Source of the DNA: an uncultured Methanobrevibacter sp.
GTDB taxonomy: Archaea; Methanobacteriota; Methanobacteria; Methanobacteriales; Methanobacteriaceae
Length of the DNA: 39,779 bases
Direction of reading: 5' to 3'
NCBI GenBank assembly: GCA_902774685.1
Contig: CACYJH010000014.1
Location: forward strand, 1 to 39,779
Shown: positions 8,256 to 16,853 of the stretch, piece by piece
How the letters are laid out: every line of letters begins with the position of its first letter
How positions within the stretch are numbered: position 1 is the stretch's first letter
The notes under the pieces: generated by a model
The model's database searches: none
What the model was told of the DNA's origin: nothing
What the model saw: only the letters and a program-made list of their open reading frames with translations
Made by a program: the position numbers and the translations under genes

Positions 8256-8528
8256 TTATAATATTCCAAATGCTTCAAGCATAGATTGAAGACCTAAAAT
8301 AATGATAGCCAATCCACCTAAGATTTCAATGTAATCTGCATATTTGATAGCTATTTTTGTTCCATAGGTACCAACCAATAGCCATGCGACTACTGCAATG
8401 AGACTCAATAATCCTAAAATAATTGGATTTACATGCGCAACAGCACCTTGAGACGCAAGGACTAAGTTTTCTATGTTTCCAAATATTAATAATCCTGTAA
8501 ATGGGGCGTAATCTTTTAAATTTACCAT
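8256..8528 (-). CDS. Small 3-TM membrane protein, paralogue of its upstream neighbour
   Basis: This 90-aa protein has three predicted membrane helices (about residues 8-26, 33-54, 66-88). It shares with the neighbouring 95-aa protein the core FGNIENLxLASQGxxxxVNP, LGxLSxxAV and GGLAIxILG. The pattern of an acidic/Asn pair (IENL) at the end of helix 1 and GGLxIxxLG in helix 3 recalls one half of LysE/TerC/MntP-type metal transporters, but I cannot assign a family. A longer frame starting at 8570 overlaps the upstream gene; the ATG at 8528 with GGAGG 9 bases before it is chosen. The two genes are separated by one base and are surely co-transcribed. Function unknown. Confidence 0.75.
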   Translation of the reverse strand: MVNLKDYAPFTGLLIFGNIENLVLASQGAVAHVNPIILGLLSLIAVVAWLLVGTYGTKIAIKYADYIEILGGLAIIILGLQSMLEAFGIL

Positions 8529-8529
8529 C

Positions 8530-8817
8530 TTATGCGCCTCCTTTTTGAGCTCTGATGTTTTTAACAGCATCCCATACTGCTTTCACACCTAAAATAAATA
8601 TTGCAAGTCCACCAATGAATGTTATTATATTGGCATATTGCATTGCAAAATCGGTAGCTACAGTACCAAGGAATAACCAGAAAATTACAGCAAATATGCT
8701 TAATATCCCTAATGTTTTAGGGTTTACACCTTCAACAACCCCTTGAGAGGCAAGTATGAGGTTTTCTATATTACCAAAAATTATCAAGCCTATAAAAGGC
8801 ATATATTGTTCCAACAT
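8530..8817 (-). CDS. Small 3-TM membrane protein, first of a tandem pair
   Basis: This 95-aa protein has three predicted membrane helices (about residues 7-25, 34-54, 65-84) and a short positively charged tail (KNIRAQKGG). It aligns along its whole length with the following 90-aa protein: FGNIENLILASQG against FGNIENLVLASQG, VNPKTLGILS against VNPIILGLLS, GGLAIFILG against GGLAIIILG. Identity is roughly half of the aligned residues by eye, indicating an old tandem duplication. The start has GGTGA upstream. The pair probably forms a heteromer in the membrane; a transport role is inference from the helix pattern only. Function unknown. Confidence 0.75.
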   Translation of the reverse strand: MLEQYMPFIGLIIFGNIENLILASQGVVEGVNPKTLGILSIFAVIFWLFLGTVATDFAMQYANIITFIGGLAIFILGVKAVWDAVKNIRAQKGGA

Positions 8818-8983
8818 TTTTTCACCTATTTTTTTTTAACATAAGTATATTTATCAACCTTATATTTAATAATTATTTATTTATATAAAAAAACATAAAC
8901 TATTATTAATATGGACTTGAAAATTAATACTTAATTCATTATAGTTCAAAAACATTTAATGATTAAAATTAGGTTAGGATATT

Positions 8984-10609
8984 ATGGCATCAAGAGATGA
9001 AAGAAAGGAAAGCCGTCAAAGGATTAAAGAAATCTATAGCGTTGCTAAGAAGTATAATGTGTCAGAGTTAATTTCCGAATCAAGAAAACCTAAAGACCCT
9101 GCTCAAGGGGAATATGATGAAGAATTAGATGCTTCAGGTTTAAGAAAGGCTTTGGAAGAATTAGGTCCAGCATATGTCAAATTAGGTCAGCTATTATGTA
9201 CAAGGCCGGACCTTGTTGGAAATGACATTGCAGAGGAACTTACAAAGCTTAGGGACAACACTCCTGTCACTCCATTTGAAGAAATCAAGGAAGTGATTGA
9301 AACTCAACTTGGCCAGCCATTGGATGAAGTGTACTCTGAGTTTGAAGAGGAGCCACTCGGTTCAGCATCAATCGGTCAGGTATATAGGGCTGTATTGAAG
9401 GAAAATGGCGAAAAGGTAGCTGTAAAGGTTCAAAAGCCAGGTTCATATGAGCTCGTGGCAGCTGATGTAAAGATTATGGTTTCTCTCGCTGAAAAGGCAG
9501 ACAAGTACATTACAAAAACAAGAACCTTCAATTTACCTGCAATCATCAAGGAATTTGAAAGGTCCATTTTCAAGGAACTTGACTATATGGAAGAGGTCAT
9601 GAACATTCAAAAGATTACCAAAAACTTTGAAGGCCATGATTATGTAAAATATCCTAAGGTATATCCAAAACTATGTACCAATAGACTTATCAACATGGAG
9701 CTTGTTGAAGGATATAATGTCACTGAGTTGTATGACAATGAGGTTGATGGAATATCAGGCAAGAAAATTGCAGATGATATAGTTGAATCCTATTTCAAGC
9801 AATTGATGTTAGACGGATTTTTCCATGCAGACCCTCACCCAGGTAACATGATTATAGATAAAAAAGAGAAAAAGCTCTGTTACATTGATTTAGGAATGAT
9901 GGGAATATTAAATGAAACATTCCGTGCTGATTTGGCACAATTGCTCTTATTGTTGTTAGGTGGAAATGCTAACAGTCTTGTCAAGCAATTGCTTTATATG
10001 AAAATCATCTCTCCGGAACAGGATACTGATGAGTTAAGAATGGATATCGAGGATTTGGTAAATCGTTATATTGGTGCTGACTTGGACCAAATGGATGGTG
10101 TTTTGGAAAAATTAATCAACACCATGATCAAGCATGGAGTAACACTTCCAAGAGAATTCGTTATGATTGGAAGAGGAGTGGCACTTATTGAAGATATAGG
10201 ATATAATCTGGACAAGGACTTCAATATTGGAGAAGCACTTCAAAGATTCTCTAAAAAATTAGTTGTCAATAAGTTCAATCCAGTTAATGTAGCAAAAGGA
10301 AGTTATGATTATCTTTTAGATGTTGAACACTTAATGAAAGACTTGCCTGATAGAGTTAACTCCACCCTTACAAAGATTGAAAAAGGAGAAATAAAAGTCA
10401 ATTTAGAACTTAAAGGATTGACTGAACTTAAAAATCAACTTTCAGCATCATTAATCATATCCGCACTTATTATCGGTTCATCCTTAGCTATTCTTTCAAA
10501 CAGTGGTCCAAAAATGTGGGACATTTCTGTAATTGGTCTATTTGGATTCTTGTTAAGTGCAGTTCTTGGTTTTTACATTGTTCTCAAATATGTTATATTT
10601 GACAATTAG
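8984..10609 (+). CDS. ABC1/UbiB (AarF) family atypical kinase
   Basis: This 541-aa protein contains the UbiB family marks in order: the KxGQ motif YVKLGQLLCTRPDL (residues 65-78), an Ala-rich loop LGSASIGQVYRA near 125, the lysine strand KVAVKVQKPG near 144, the LDYMEE motif near 198, the catalytic HADPHPGNMIID near 283 and IDLGMMG near 303. Two hydrophobic C-terminal helices (about 488-505 and 515-538) anchor it in the membrane. In bacteria and mitochondria such ATPases support ubiquinone synthesis; methanogens lack ubiquinone, so the role here is unknown, perhaps handling of isoprenoid lipids. A 111-aa acidic gene follows after 51 bases, probably in the same operon. Confidence 0.88.
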   Translation: MASRDERKESRQRIKEIYSVAKKYNVSELISESRKPKDPAQGEYDEELDASGLRKALEELGPAYVKLGQLLCTRPDLVGNDIAEELTKLRDNTPVTPFEEIKEVIETQLGQPLDEVYSEFEEEPLGSASIGQVYRAVLKENGEKVAVKVQKPGSYELVAADVKIMVSLAEKADKYITKTRTFNLPAIIKEFERSIFKELDYMEEVMNIQKITKNFEGHDYVKYPKVYPKLCTNRLINMELVEGYNVTELYDNEVDGISGKKIADDIVESYFKQLMLDGFFHADPHPGNMIIDKKEKKLCYIDLGMMGILNETFRADLAQLLLLLLGGNANSLVKQLLYMKIISPEQDTDELRMDIEDLVNRYIGADLDQMDGVLEKLINTMIKHGVTLPREFVMIGRGVALIEDIGYNLDKDFNIGEALQRFSKKLVVNKFNPVNVAKGSYDYLLDVEHLMKDLPDRVNSTLTKIEKGEIKVNLELKGLTELKNQLSASLIISALIIGSSLAILSNSGPKMWDISVIGLFGFLLSAVLGFYIVLKYVIFDN

Positions 10610-10660
10610 ATAAGATTAAAATAACAATTCAATTATTAGATTCTATAAAGGAGGTTTAAT

Positions 10661-10996
10661 ATGGGAATTAAAAGTGCAGCAAAAAAAGTAGGAAAAGCAA
10701 TTATCTTCATGAAACTTTTTGAAGACATAAAGGCTAATAAAGAGCCAATAGAAGCAGATATTGCTAAATTGAAAGAAATCATTGAAGAATGGAAAGCAGA
10801 AGCTCCAAATGACTTGAATGCTGTTTTAGCTTCTATTTTGGTAAAAGCTCAAGAAGGCAATGTTGAAGATGCAAAAGCAGAATTCGAACAAGCTAAAGCT
10901 GAATACCATGCTGAAGATGAAGACATTCTCCCATGGTTTGAAAATCAAATAGAAATAATTGAAGCTGAAAAAGAAGAAGAAGCTGCTGAAGAATAG
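10661..10996 (+). CDS. Small acidic helical protein of unknown function
   Basis: I do not recognise this 111-aa protein. It starts MGIKSAAKKVGKAI, a basic amphipathic segment, and continues with predicted helices of TPR-like spacing (APNDLNAVLASILVKAQEGN, then VEDAKAEFEQAKAEY), ending in a Glu-rich tail (EAEKEEEAAEE). There is no signal peptide or membrane segment. The ribosome binding site is very strong (AAAGGAGG, 6 bases before ATG), which suggests high expression. It follows the UbiB-like gene by 51 bases on the same strand and ends at a hairpin terminator, so it may be a soluble partner of that kinase-like protein. That link is inference from position only. Confidence 0.8.
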   Translation: MGIKSAAKKVGKAIIFMKLFEDIKANKEPIEADIAKLKEIIEEWKAEAPNDLNAVLASILVKAQEGNVEDAKAEFEQAKAEYHAEDEDILPWFENQIEIIEAEKEEEAAEE

Positions 10997-11038
10997 TTGT
11001 TTAACTATTTTCAATTATTTCTTTTTCTTATTTTTTTA
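10991..11038 (+). terminator. Terminator hairpin overlapping the stop of the small acidic gene
   Basis: AATAGTT-GTTT-AACTATT (10992-11009, 7-bp stem) contains the stop codon and is followed by T-rich runs to about 11038. Confidence 0.5.
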
Positions 11039-11176
11039 CTATTTTTATATTTTTTAATTTAGATTTTATAGCTATTTTTTATTTATTTTATCTATTTTTT
11101 AATTTAATTTAATTTTATTATAGCAATTTAAAAAAAGAGAATGATGATATTTTAATTTAGTTTAAAAAAATTATAT

Positions 11177-11214
11177 AAAAAAGAGAAAGGTGATACCTTA
11201 AATTATAAGGTATC
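11177..11214 (-). terminator. Hairpin plus T-run terminator of the beta-helix adhesin
   Basis: On the minus strand the 9-bp perfect stem GATACCTTA/TAAGGTATC (11206-11214 with 11192-11200, 5-nt loop) lies 17 bases after the adhesin stop and leads into CTTTCTCTTTTTT. Confidence 0.65.
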
Positions 11215-11231
11215 TAATTTAATTTTTAATC

Positions 11232-12752
11232 TTATTTCTTAACTTTAACCGTCCTTTTAATGCTGTGTTTAAGATAAGATATTTTTACAGTGTATTTTTT
11301 ACCTGCTTTAAGTTTCTTAATCACACTTTTTTTGATAGTGACTTTTGCAATTCCTTTTGGGTTGGTTTTTGCAGTATAGTTTTTGCCTCTGAATCTGAAT
11401 GTGATCTTTTTGTTTTTAAGCAAGGTTTTTCCTTTTGTAAGTTTTACAGTTAAAGTAAATTTTGTAGCAGATTTTTTAATGGTTTTATTTTTTGAAGTCA
11501 ATTTAATGTAATTGTATATGCAGTTTGTACAGGTTCCACCTAATACATCTCTTCCTGTTGAGTTTGCCTTATTTGCAGTGAAATTACATTTATTCACTTT
11601 CAAGCGTTTTTTATCAGAGTCTACATCTAAAAATCCGTAAATTGCTCCTCCTTTTTTAGCAGTATTTTTGCTGAAGGCACAATTGGTGATATTTCCAGAG
11701 TAGTATTTCATCTTTGGAACCCAAGTCTTGTTTACATAGCTTCCGCTTTGTTCATGACATCTGAAATAAACCACTCCACCATTTTTAGCCACTTTATTGT
11801 TGTTGAACTTGGAATTTGCAATTTTTAAATTCTTGTTCGCAAATACAGCCCCACCATGTTCACTTGCATTGTTTGAATCAAATGTAGAGGAACTGATATC
11901 CAAATGGGTGAATCCATAAATTGCTCCACCACCACGGCCTTTTGCCACATTGCTTTTGAATGTACAATTCTTGAAATGATCTGTTCCATATTTGAAACTT
12001 AGATTGAATGGCAAATTGTCTAAGAATTCCATTTTTCCTTCAGGTGTCTTATCCTTGTATAAGTCATTGAAGAATTCAACTGATTTTTCTATTGTAAAAC
12101 TGAAAACAGCTCCTGCATCTCCTCCTGCAACGTTACCAGTGAATTTTGAATTCTTTATATTCAAGTATCCTACAGAGTTGATTGCTCCACCACAGTATTT
12201 TGCATTGTTATTTGTGAAGACACAGTTGTTTACGGTTAAATTTCCATAGTTGAATATTGCTCCACCATAAAGGTCGGTTTTTCCATTGACGAATTTAATG
12301 TTGTTCAAGACAACCTTATTGCTGAAAATGAGACCATAATGTATTAAGAAAATTCTTGATTTGGATGCTCCGTTTAAGGTATGGTCATTTCCATTAATGG
12401 TTATGTCCTTTAGAATTTGAATTCCTCTATTGCTGAATCCTTCATCATAGGTATAATCCTTATCTAAAGTTATTGTAGCGCCATCTTCTGCTTCTAAAAT
12501 CTTTTTTTGCAATGCAGTAAATGTTCCGTCATCTTCTTCTATCTGTGGATCTTCTGCTGTATCATCCACTTCGTCGTTTTCTTCTCCAATTATGTCTTCC
12601 TGTGGAGATTCACTTATTATCTCTTCGGAATCTCCAATTGAAGTGTCTTCTATTGGGGATGTTGCATCATCAATTTCCTCTGCTGACACACTTGCAATTG
12701 CAATAAAACCTATTAACAGGAATATAAGCAGAAGGCTCTTTTTGAATTTCAT
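11232..12752 (-). CDS. Adhesin-like protein, beta-helix with C-terminal Ig-like domain
   Basis: This 506-aa protein begins with a clear signal peptide (MKFKKSLLLIFLLIGFIAIASVSA, cleavage expected after ASVSA). An acidic Ser/Glu/Asp-rich segment follows (about 25-75), then a right-handed beta-helix region (about 80-405) with repeats pairing GGAI/GGAV and FxxN (for example CVFTNNNAKYCGGAI, STFDSNNASEHGGAV), as in chlamydial Pmp-type and methanogen adhesin-like proteins. The C-terminal ~85 residues are a Lys/Thr-rich Ig-like domain ending KRTVKVKK. The protein is probably exported and held at the pseudomurein surface. A slightly longer frame begins with ATG at 12764, but that codon overlaps the GAGGG ribosome binding site; the ATG at 12752 is preferred. 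Ligand unknown. Confidence 0.88.
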   Translation of the reverse strand: MKFKKSLLLIFLLIGFIAIASVSAEEIDDATSPIEDTSIGDSEEIISESPQEDIIGEENDEVDDTAEDPQIEEDDGTFTALQKKILEAEDGATITLDKDYTYDEGFSNRGIQILKDITINGNDHTLNGASKSRIFLIHYGLIFSNKVVLNNIKFVNGKTDLYGGAIFNYGNLTVNNCVFTNNNAKYCGGAINSVGYLNIKNSKFTGNVAGGDAGAVFSFTIEKSVEFFNDLYKDKTPEGKMEFLDNLPFNLSFKYGTDHFKNCTFKSNVAKGRGGGAIYGFTHLDISSSTFDSNNASEHGGAVFANKNLKIANSKFNNNKVAKNGGVVYFRCHEQSGSYVNKTWVPKMKYYSGNITNCAFSKNTAKKGGAIYGFLDVDSDKKRLKVNKCNFTANKANSTGRDVLGGTCTNCIYNYIKLTSKNKTIKKSATKFTLTVKLTKGKTLLKNKKITFRFRGKNYTAKTNPKGIAKVTIKKSVIKKLKAGKKYTVKISYLKHSIKRTVKVKK

Positions 12753-12845
12753 AATTTCCCTCATGTATTATTTGATAATTTTGATTAATTTTTTATTTAA
12801 AGATTAAAGGAGTTTGATTTAACCTTTCATTGTTTTTTATTTAAA

Positions 12846-12868
12846 AAATTTAGGGGTTGAACCCCCTA
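12846..12868 (-). terminator. GC-rich hairpin terminator of the YhgE/Pip gene
   Basis: On the minus strand TAGGGGGTTCAACCCCTA (12868-12851) forms a GC-rich stem 22 bases after the stop, followed by AAATTTTTT. It is one of few GC-rich spots in the intergenic DNA. Confidence 0.6.
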
Positions 12869-12889
12869 TTAATAATATAGATTTTATTT

Positions 12890-14770
12890 CTAGAACAATC
12901 CACTTTCCTCCAATTTCTCTTCAAAGTAATGGGAAGGTTTGTCTAATTTTTCCTTAATAATCACTGCAGCTGTAATTGTAATGCATCCAATGAACAAGAG
13001 TATAATCAATGCTGGAATATAGTTTGACCAGACCACACCAAGTTGCGCTTCACGAACTAAGGTGATTCCATAGGTCATAGGCATATATGGATACAGCACT
13101 CTAAAGAATGGGGCCATGATTTGAATTGGATAGATACCTCCAGTTGCGGAAATCTGAAGTACCAAAAGAATAACTCCAATCGCCTTTCCCACTGTTCCAA
13201 TTGCAGAGATTATTGAATATATCAGAATCATGAATATTACAGATACCAGTATTGCTGAAAAGATGAAGAGCAATGGATTGACAATTTGAATACCTAAAAT
13301 ATATGCTCCGATGATTGTTACGCATGCCTGAAGTATACTCATTATGATGTATGTCAAGAGTTTACCGAAGTACATTTCAAATGGGGAATATTTGGTTCCT
13401 TGACTGGTTCCAGGCTTAAGCATTACACAGGTGATTACTGCACCGACCCACATGGATAGGACAAGATAGAATGGGGATACATCTGAACCATATGAATTTA
13501 CGGAAAACAACTCATTTCTATCCAATTTTACTGGGGAGAATACATAATCTCCTAATTCATCATCATCTATTCCTGTAAGTCCGCCGAGCATGTCTGCAGT
13601 TGATCCCAATGAATTGGATGCGGTAAACAATGCACCTGTTGCAGCGTTGGAAAGCAATTCTGCTCCTGAAGCAAGACTTAATGAACCTTTTGCAAGTTGG
13701 GTTGAACCGTCTGCAAGTTCTACTGAACCGTTTGCCAATTGGCCTGCACCATCAGCAACAGCTACAGAACCGTCTGCGAGCTTCATTGATCCATCTGCCA
13801 ATTGACCTGCACCATTTGCCAATTGACTTCCACCTTCAGCTAATTGACTGCTTCCTTCAGCAAGCTTTACGTTTCCTTCTGCATAGTCTTTTATTGGTCC
13901 GTCAGGTATTAATGATGGGTCTACTGCAGCTTCCAATTCCTCTGAACCCTTTTCGACCTGTTTTGCACCATCACTTAATGCTGCTGAACCTTTCTTTAAC
14001 TGTTGTGCACCATCATTTACTGAAGAGGCTCCGGATTTAACTTGGTTTGCACCATTAGAAACCTGGCTTTCTCCAGCTTTAACTTTTGAAGCACCTGCTT
14101 CAACTTGGCCTTCACCAGCTTTAACTTGGCCAGCTCCTGCAGATACCTTTGCAGAACCTGCCTTAAGCTGATTTCCTCCGTCTGCTAATTTCGCTGCACC
14201 TTCAGCAAGGCCTGATTGAAGTTCCTGAAGTTTTTTATATGCTGCAACATCTATGATTTCGACAATCTTTGCATTCAATGATGTATAAACAGCATTTGCA
14301 CCGGAATCGGTTAATTTTGTTGCTACAGGGTTTGTTTTCATGTTAACGATGTATTCAAGTTTTGCCTGTTCAGGATTGTCACTGGTAATTGACACTATGT
14401 TTTCACTCAGGTTTTTCGGTATGACAATTCCTGCATAATACGTTCCGTTATACACTCCCCTTCGCAGTTCGTCCTCAGAAACGAATGTCCATTCAAATTT
14501 ATCATTAGTTTTCAGTTCGTCAACAAGTTCATTTCCAACATTTATATCCTTTCCATTGAATGATGATCCATTGTCAAGGTTAGCTATTGCAAATGGAACA
14601 TCCCCTGTATTTCCATAAGGGTCCCAACATGCCTGTATGTTCAAAAGAGCATAAAGGGAAGGAAGAATAATAACACCAATAAGCACTATAATCACTATTG
14701 GATTTGAAAATGCGCCTTTAAAATTTTTTTTCATTATTTCCGCAATCATTAAAGGATCTTTTCTACTCAT
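12890..14770 (-). CDS. YhgE/Pip-type ABC-2-like membrane protein
   Basis: The 626-aa protein has the YhgE/Pip plan: one N-terminal membrane helix (about 24-45, NPIVIIVLIGVIILPSLYAL), an extracytoplasmic domain with PFAIANLDNGSSFNG and YYAGIVIPKNLS, a long stretch (about 185-385) of short repeats of the type LADGSxxLAxGAxQL, and five or six C-terminal helices (about 430-610) as in ABC-2 permeases. Bacterial relatives serve as a phage receptor (Pip) or in export of ESX/type VII-like substrates and small molecules; no function is established in methanogens. GGGGA lies 5 bases upstream of the ATG. It sits upstream of the beta-helix adhesin on the same strand, each with its own terminator. A role in surface protein handling is inference. 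Confidence 0.85.
   Translation of the reverse strand: MSRKDPLMIAEIMKKNFKGAFSNPIVIIVLIGVIILPSLYALLNIQACWDPYGNTGDVPFAIANLDNGSSFNGKDINVGNELVDELKTNDKFEWTFVSEDELRRGVYNGTYYAGIVIPKNLSENIVSITSDNPEQAKLEYIVNMKTNPVATKLTDSGANAVYTSLNAKIVEIIDVAAYKKLQELQSGLAEGAAKLADGGNQLKAGSAKVSAGAGQVKAGEGQVEAGASKVKAGESQVSNGANQVKSGASSVNDGAQQLKKGSAALSDGAKQVEKGSEELEAAVDPSLIPDGPIKDYAEGNVKLAEGSSQLAEGGSQLANGAGQLADGSMKLADGSVAVADGAGQLANGSVELADGSTQLAKGSLSLASGAELLSNAATGALFTASNSLGSTADMLGGLTGIDDDELGDYVFSPVKLDRNELFSVNSYGSDVSPFYLVLSMWVGAVITCVMLKPGTSQGTKYSPFEMYFGKLLTYIIMSILQACVTIIGAYILGIQIVNPLLFIFSAILVSVIFMILIYSIISAIGTVGKAIGVILLVLQISATGGIYPIQIMAPFFRVLYPYMPMTYGITLVREAQLGVVWSNYIPALIILLFIGCITITAAVIIKEKLDKPSHYFEEKLEESGLF
13615..14215 (-). 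repeat. In-gene short repeats coding for the YhgE Gly/Ala/Leu repeat region
   Basis: The DNA contains many copies of degenerate 21-base units that encode seven-residue steps such as LADGSxQ and VKAGExQ. The units can recombine or slip and so may vary in number between strains. The opposite strand carries long open frames that are only shadows of these repeats. Confidence 0.7.
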
Positions 14771-15013
14771 ATTTTCCCCATATATATTAGTTCATAAATA
14801 ATAAACATTATATATTTTATTTTTTACTATATATTATTTTTTTTTATAATTTCTTCGCCATGTCTTCAACATTTTTTTTTCATAACTTTTGTATTGTTTT
14901 TTGTAATTTATTCAATAGATTTAAATCATATTTTATCAAAAACTATAATTAGACAAGCGTTTTAATTAATATATTTGATGAATTAATCCTTTTTTTAAAC
15001 AGACAGTGATAAA

Positions 15014-15736
15014 ATGAATCTTGAAGATACAATATACAAAAGGCAATCTACTCGATCTTATGACAGCACACCACTTGACAATGAAACATTAGCTGAAATA
15101 AGGGATTTTATAGATAATGCAAAGGAGTTGAATCCAAACATAAAATGGAGTTATGAAATTCTTCCTACAGAAAACATCTCTACAATGATGAGATGGAAAG
15201 CTCCTCATTATATAGCTATTTTTAGTGAAGAAAAGGAGAATTTCTATCAAAATGTCGGATTTATATTTCAACAGGTGGATTTGTTCTTGCAGAGCAAAGG
15301 AATTGGAACCTGTTGGATAGGAATGGGAAGCCCTAAAAATTATAAGAATCCTGATGACACCCAAAAGTTCATAATTATCATATCAGTCGGAAAGCCAAAA
15401 GGAAATCTATACAGGGAAATTGACCAATTTAGAAGAAAATCCCTTGAAGACATATCCGATAAGAGAGATGAAAGATTGGCTCCTGCACAATTTGCACCAT
15501 CAGCATCAAATACCCAACCATGGTATTTCACCCACAATGATGACGGCAGTTATGACTTATACAGAGTCAAGGGCGGAATGCTTAGAAGCAGGGTTTATGG
15601 AAAATGGAATAAGATAGATACAGGAATAGCTTTGGCACATCTTTATGTGGCTAATAGGGATAGCTTTAGATTCTACATGAAAGACAATCCTAAAGAATTG
15701 AAAGGGCATTTTTACGCAGGCAGTTTTGAGATTTAA
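15014..15736 (+). CDS. Nitroreductase-family protein (FMN-dependent)
   Basis: This 240-aa protein has the N-terminal KRQSTRSYDSTPLD (residues 9-22), typical of nitroreductases binding FMN phosphate, and the central APSASNTQPWYF (about 159-170), the S-N-x-Q-P-W motif of the TM-type nitroreductase branch. It probably uses FMN to reduce flavins, nitro compounds or quinone-like molecules; its true substrate is unknown. The length is slightly above the classical 170-200. The start is supported by GTGAT 6 bases before the ATG. The dus gene follows after 32 bases on the same strand, so they may share a transcript. Confidence 0.85.
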   Translation: MNLEDTIYKRQSTRSYDSTPLDNETLAEIRDFIDNAKELNPNIKWSYEILPTENISTMMRWKAPHYIAIFSEEKENFYQNVGFIFQQVDLFLQSKGIGTCWIGMGSPKNYKNPDDTQKFIIIISVGKPKGNLYREIDQFRRKSLEDISDKRDERLAPAQFAPSASNTQPWYFTHNDDGSYDLYRVKGGMLRSRVYGKWNKIDTGIALAHLYVANRDSFRFYMKDNPKELKGHFYAGSFEI

Positions 15737-15768
15737 TATTTATAGAAGTTCAATGATGATTGATTCAT

Positions 15769-16758
15769 ATGAAATGGAAAATAGGAAATGTTCAAATAGA
15801 TAATCAGATAGCTTTGGCTCCTATGGCCGGAGTATGTGACTTCAGCTTCAGAACCATTGTAAAGTCAATGGGATGTGGGCTGATTGAAACTGAAATGGTT
15901 TCAGATAAGGCTATCATGTATGGCAATTGGAAAACCATGGAAAAGCTGTACATGACTGATTATGAACGTCCTATTTCACAGCAGATCGTAGGGTCTGATT
16001 TAGAATCCTTGACCTTCGCCTCCAAATTCATTTATGAAAATACAAATGCAGATATCATTGACATTAACATGGGCTGTCCTGTAGTTAAAGTCACAAACCG
16101 TTCAAAATCAGGCTGTGCATTGATGAAGGATCCAATTAAAGTCAGGTCTATTGTAGAATCTATTGTAGATATTGTTCCGATTCCAGTTACCATAAAGATA
16201 AGAAGCGGTTGGGATAAGGATAACATCAATGCTGTAGAGATAGCGCAAATCGCTGAAGATGCAGGGGCATCAGCAATCACTGTTCATCCACGTACAAAGG
16301 ATCAAGGATATTCAGGTAAGGCAGATTGGTCCGTTATAAAAGAAGTTAAAGAAAATGTATCCATTCCAGTTATTGGAAACGGGGATATCAGGTCATGTTT
16401 TGATGCAAAGAGAATGTTGGATGAAACAGCTTGTGATGCAGTTATGGTCGGAAGGGCTGCATTAGGCAATCCTTGGTTAATAAGGGATTGCATAAATTAT
16501 CTTGAAGATGGCACACTTCCAAGGGAAGTAAGCATTGAAGAGAGAATGGAAATCCTCAAGAAACATATCAGTCTCCTTCTTCAAAGAAAGGGAGAAGCAT
16601 TTGCAATTCCTAAAATGAGAACTCAAGCGGCATATTATGTTAAGAAGTTGCCGAAGACAATCGAGCTAAAGCAGCAGATATTTAAAATGAATACTAGAGA
16701 TGACTTGTTTAATCTATTGGATAATTATGTGGAAACAATGGGTGATGAGTTAAAATAG
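15769..16758 (+). CDS. dus: tRNA-dihydrouridine synthase
   Basis: This 329-aa enzyme reduces uridine to dihydrouridine in tRNA D-loops with FMN and NAD(P)H. It shows the family marks in order: the start of the barrel ALAPMAGVCDFSFR (about 14-27), ETEMVSDKAI, the catalytic cysteine in DINMGCPVVKV near 98-108, KIRSGWD near 140, HPRTKDQGYSG near 169 and PVIGNGDI near 197. A TTG at 15760 would add three residues (MIH), but the ATG at 15769 gives the usual N terminus. It follows the nitroreductase by 32 bases and converges on the MMP11 gene. Which uridine it modifies is not evident. Confidence 0.92.
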   Translation: MKWKIGNVQIDNQIALAPMAGVCDFSFRTIVKSMGCGLIETEMVSDKAIMYGNWKTMEKLYMTDYERPISQQIVGSDLESLTFASKFIYENTNADIIDINMGCPVVKVTNRSKSGCALMKDPIKVRSIVESIVDIVPIPVTIKIRSGWDKDNINAVEIAQIAEDAGASAITVHPRTKDQGYSGKADWSVIKEVKENVSIPVIGNGDIRSCFDAKRMLDETACDAVMVGRAALGNPWLIRDCINYLEDGTLPREVSIEERMEILKKHISLLLQRKGEAFAIPKMRTQAAYYVKKLPKTIELKQQIFKMNTRDDLFNLLDNYVETMGDELK

Positions 16759-16820
16759 TTTGAAAATAGAATAAAAAATTAAAAATTAAAAATTAAAAAT
16801 ATAAAAAATAGTAAAAAAGA

Positions 16821-16853
16821 AAAAAAGAAACTAGTAGGTTTATCCTAACTAGT
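16821..16853 (-). terminator. Terminator hairpin overlapping the MMP11 stop codon
   Basis: ACTAGT plus AGG (16830-16838) pairs with CCT plus ACTAGT (16844-16853), with one bulged A. On the minus strand the stem includes the stop TAG and is followed by TTTCTTTTTTTC. Confidence 0.6.

Noticed and set aside
13630..14040. 136-codon open frame on the plus strand opposite the YhgE gene
   Set aside because: It mirrors the Gly/Ala/Leu repeat region of the real gene, has a Leu/His/Gln-rich nonsense composition and no ribosome binding site.
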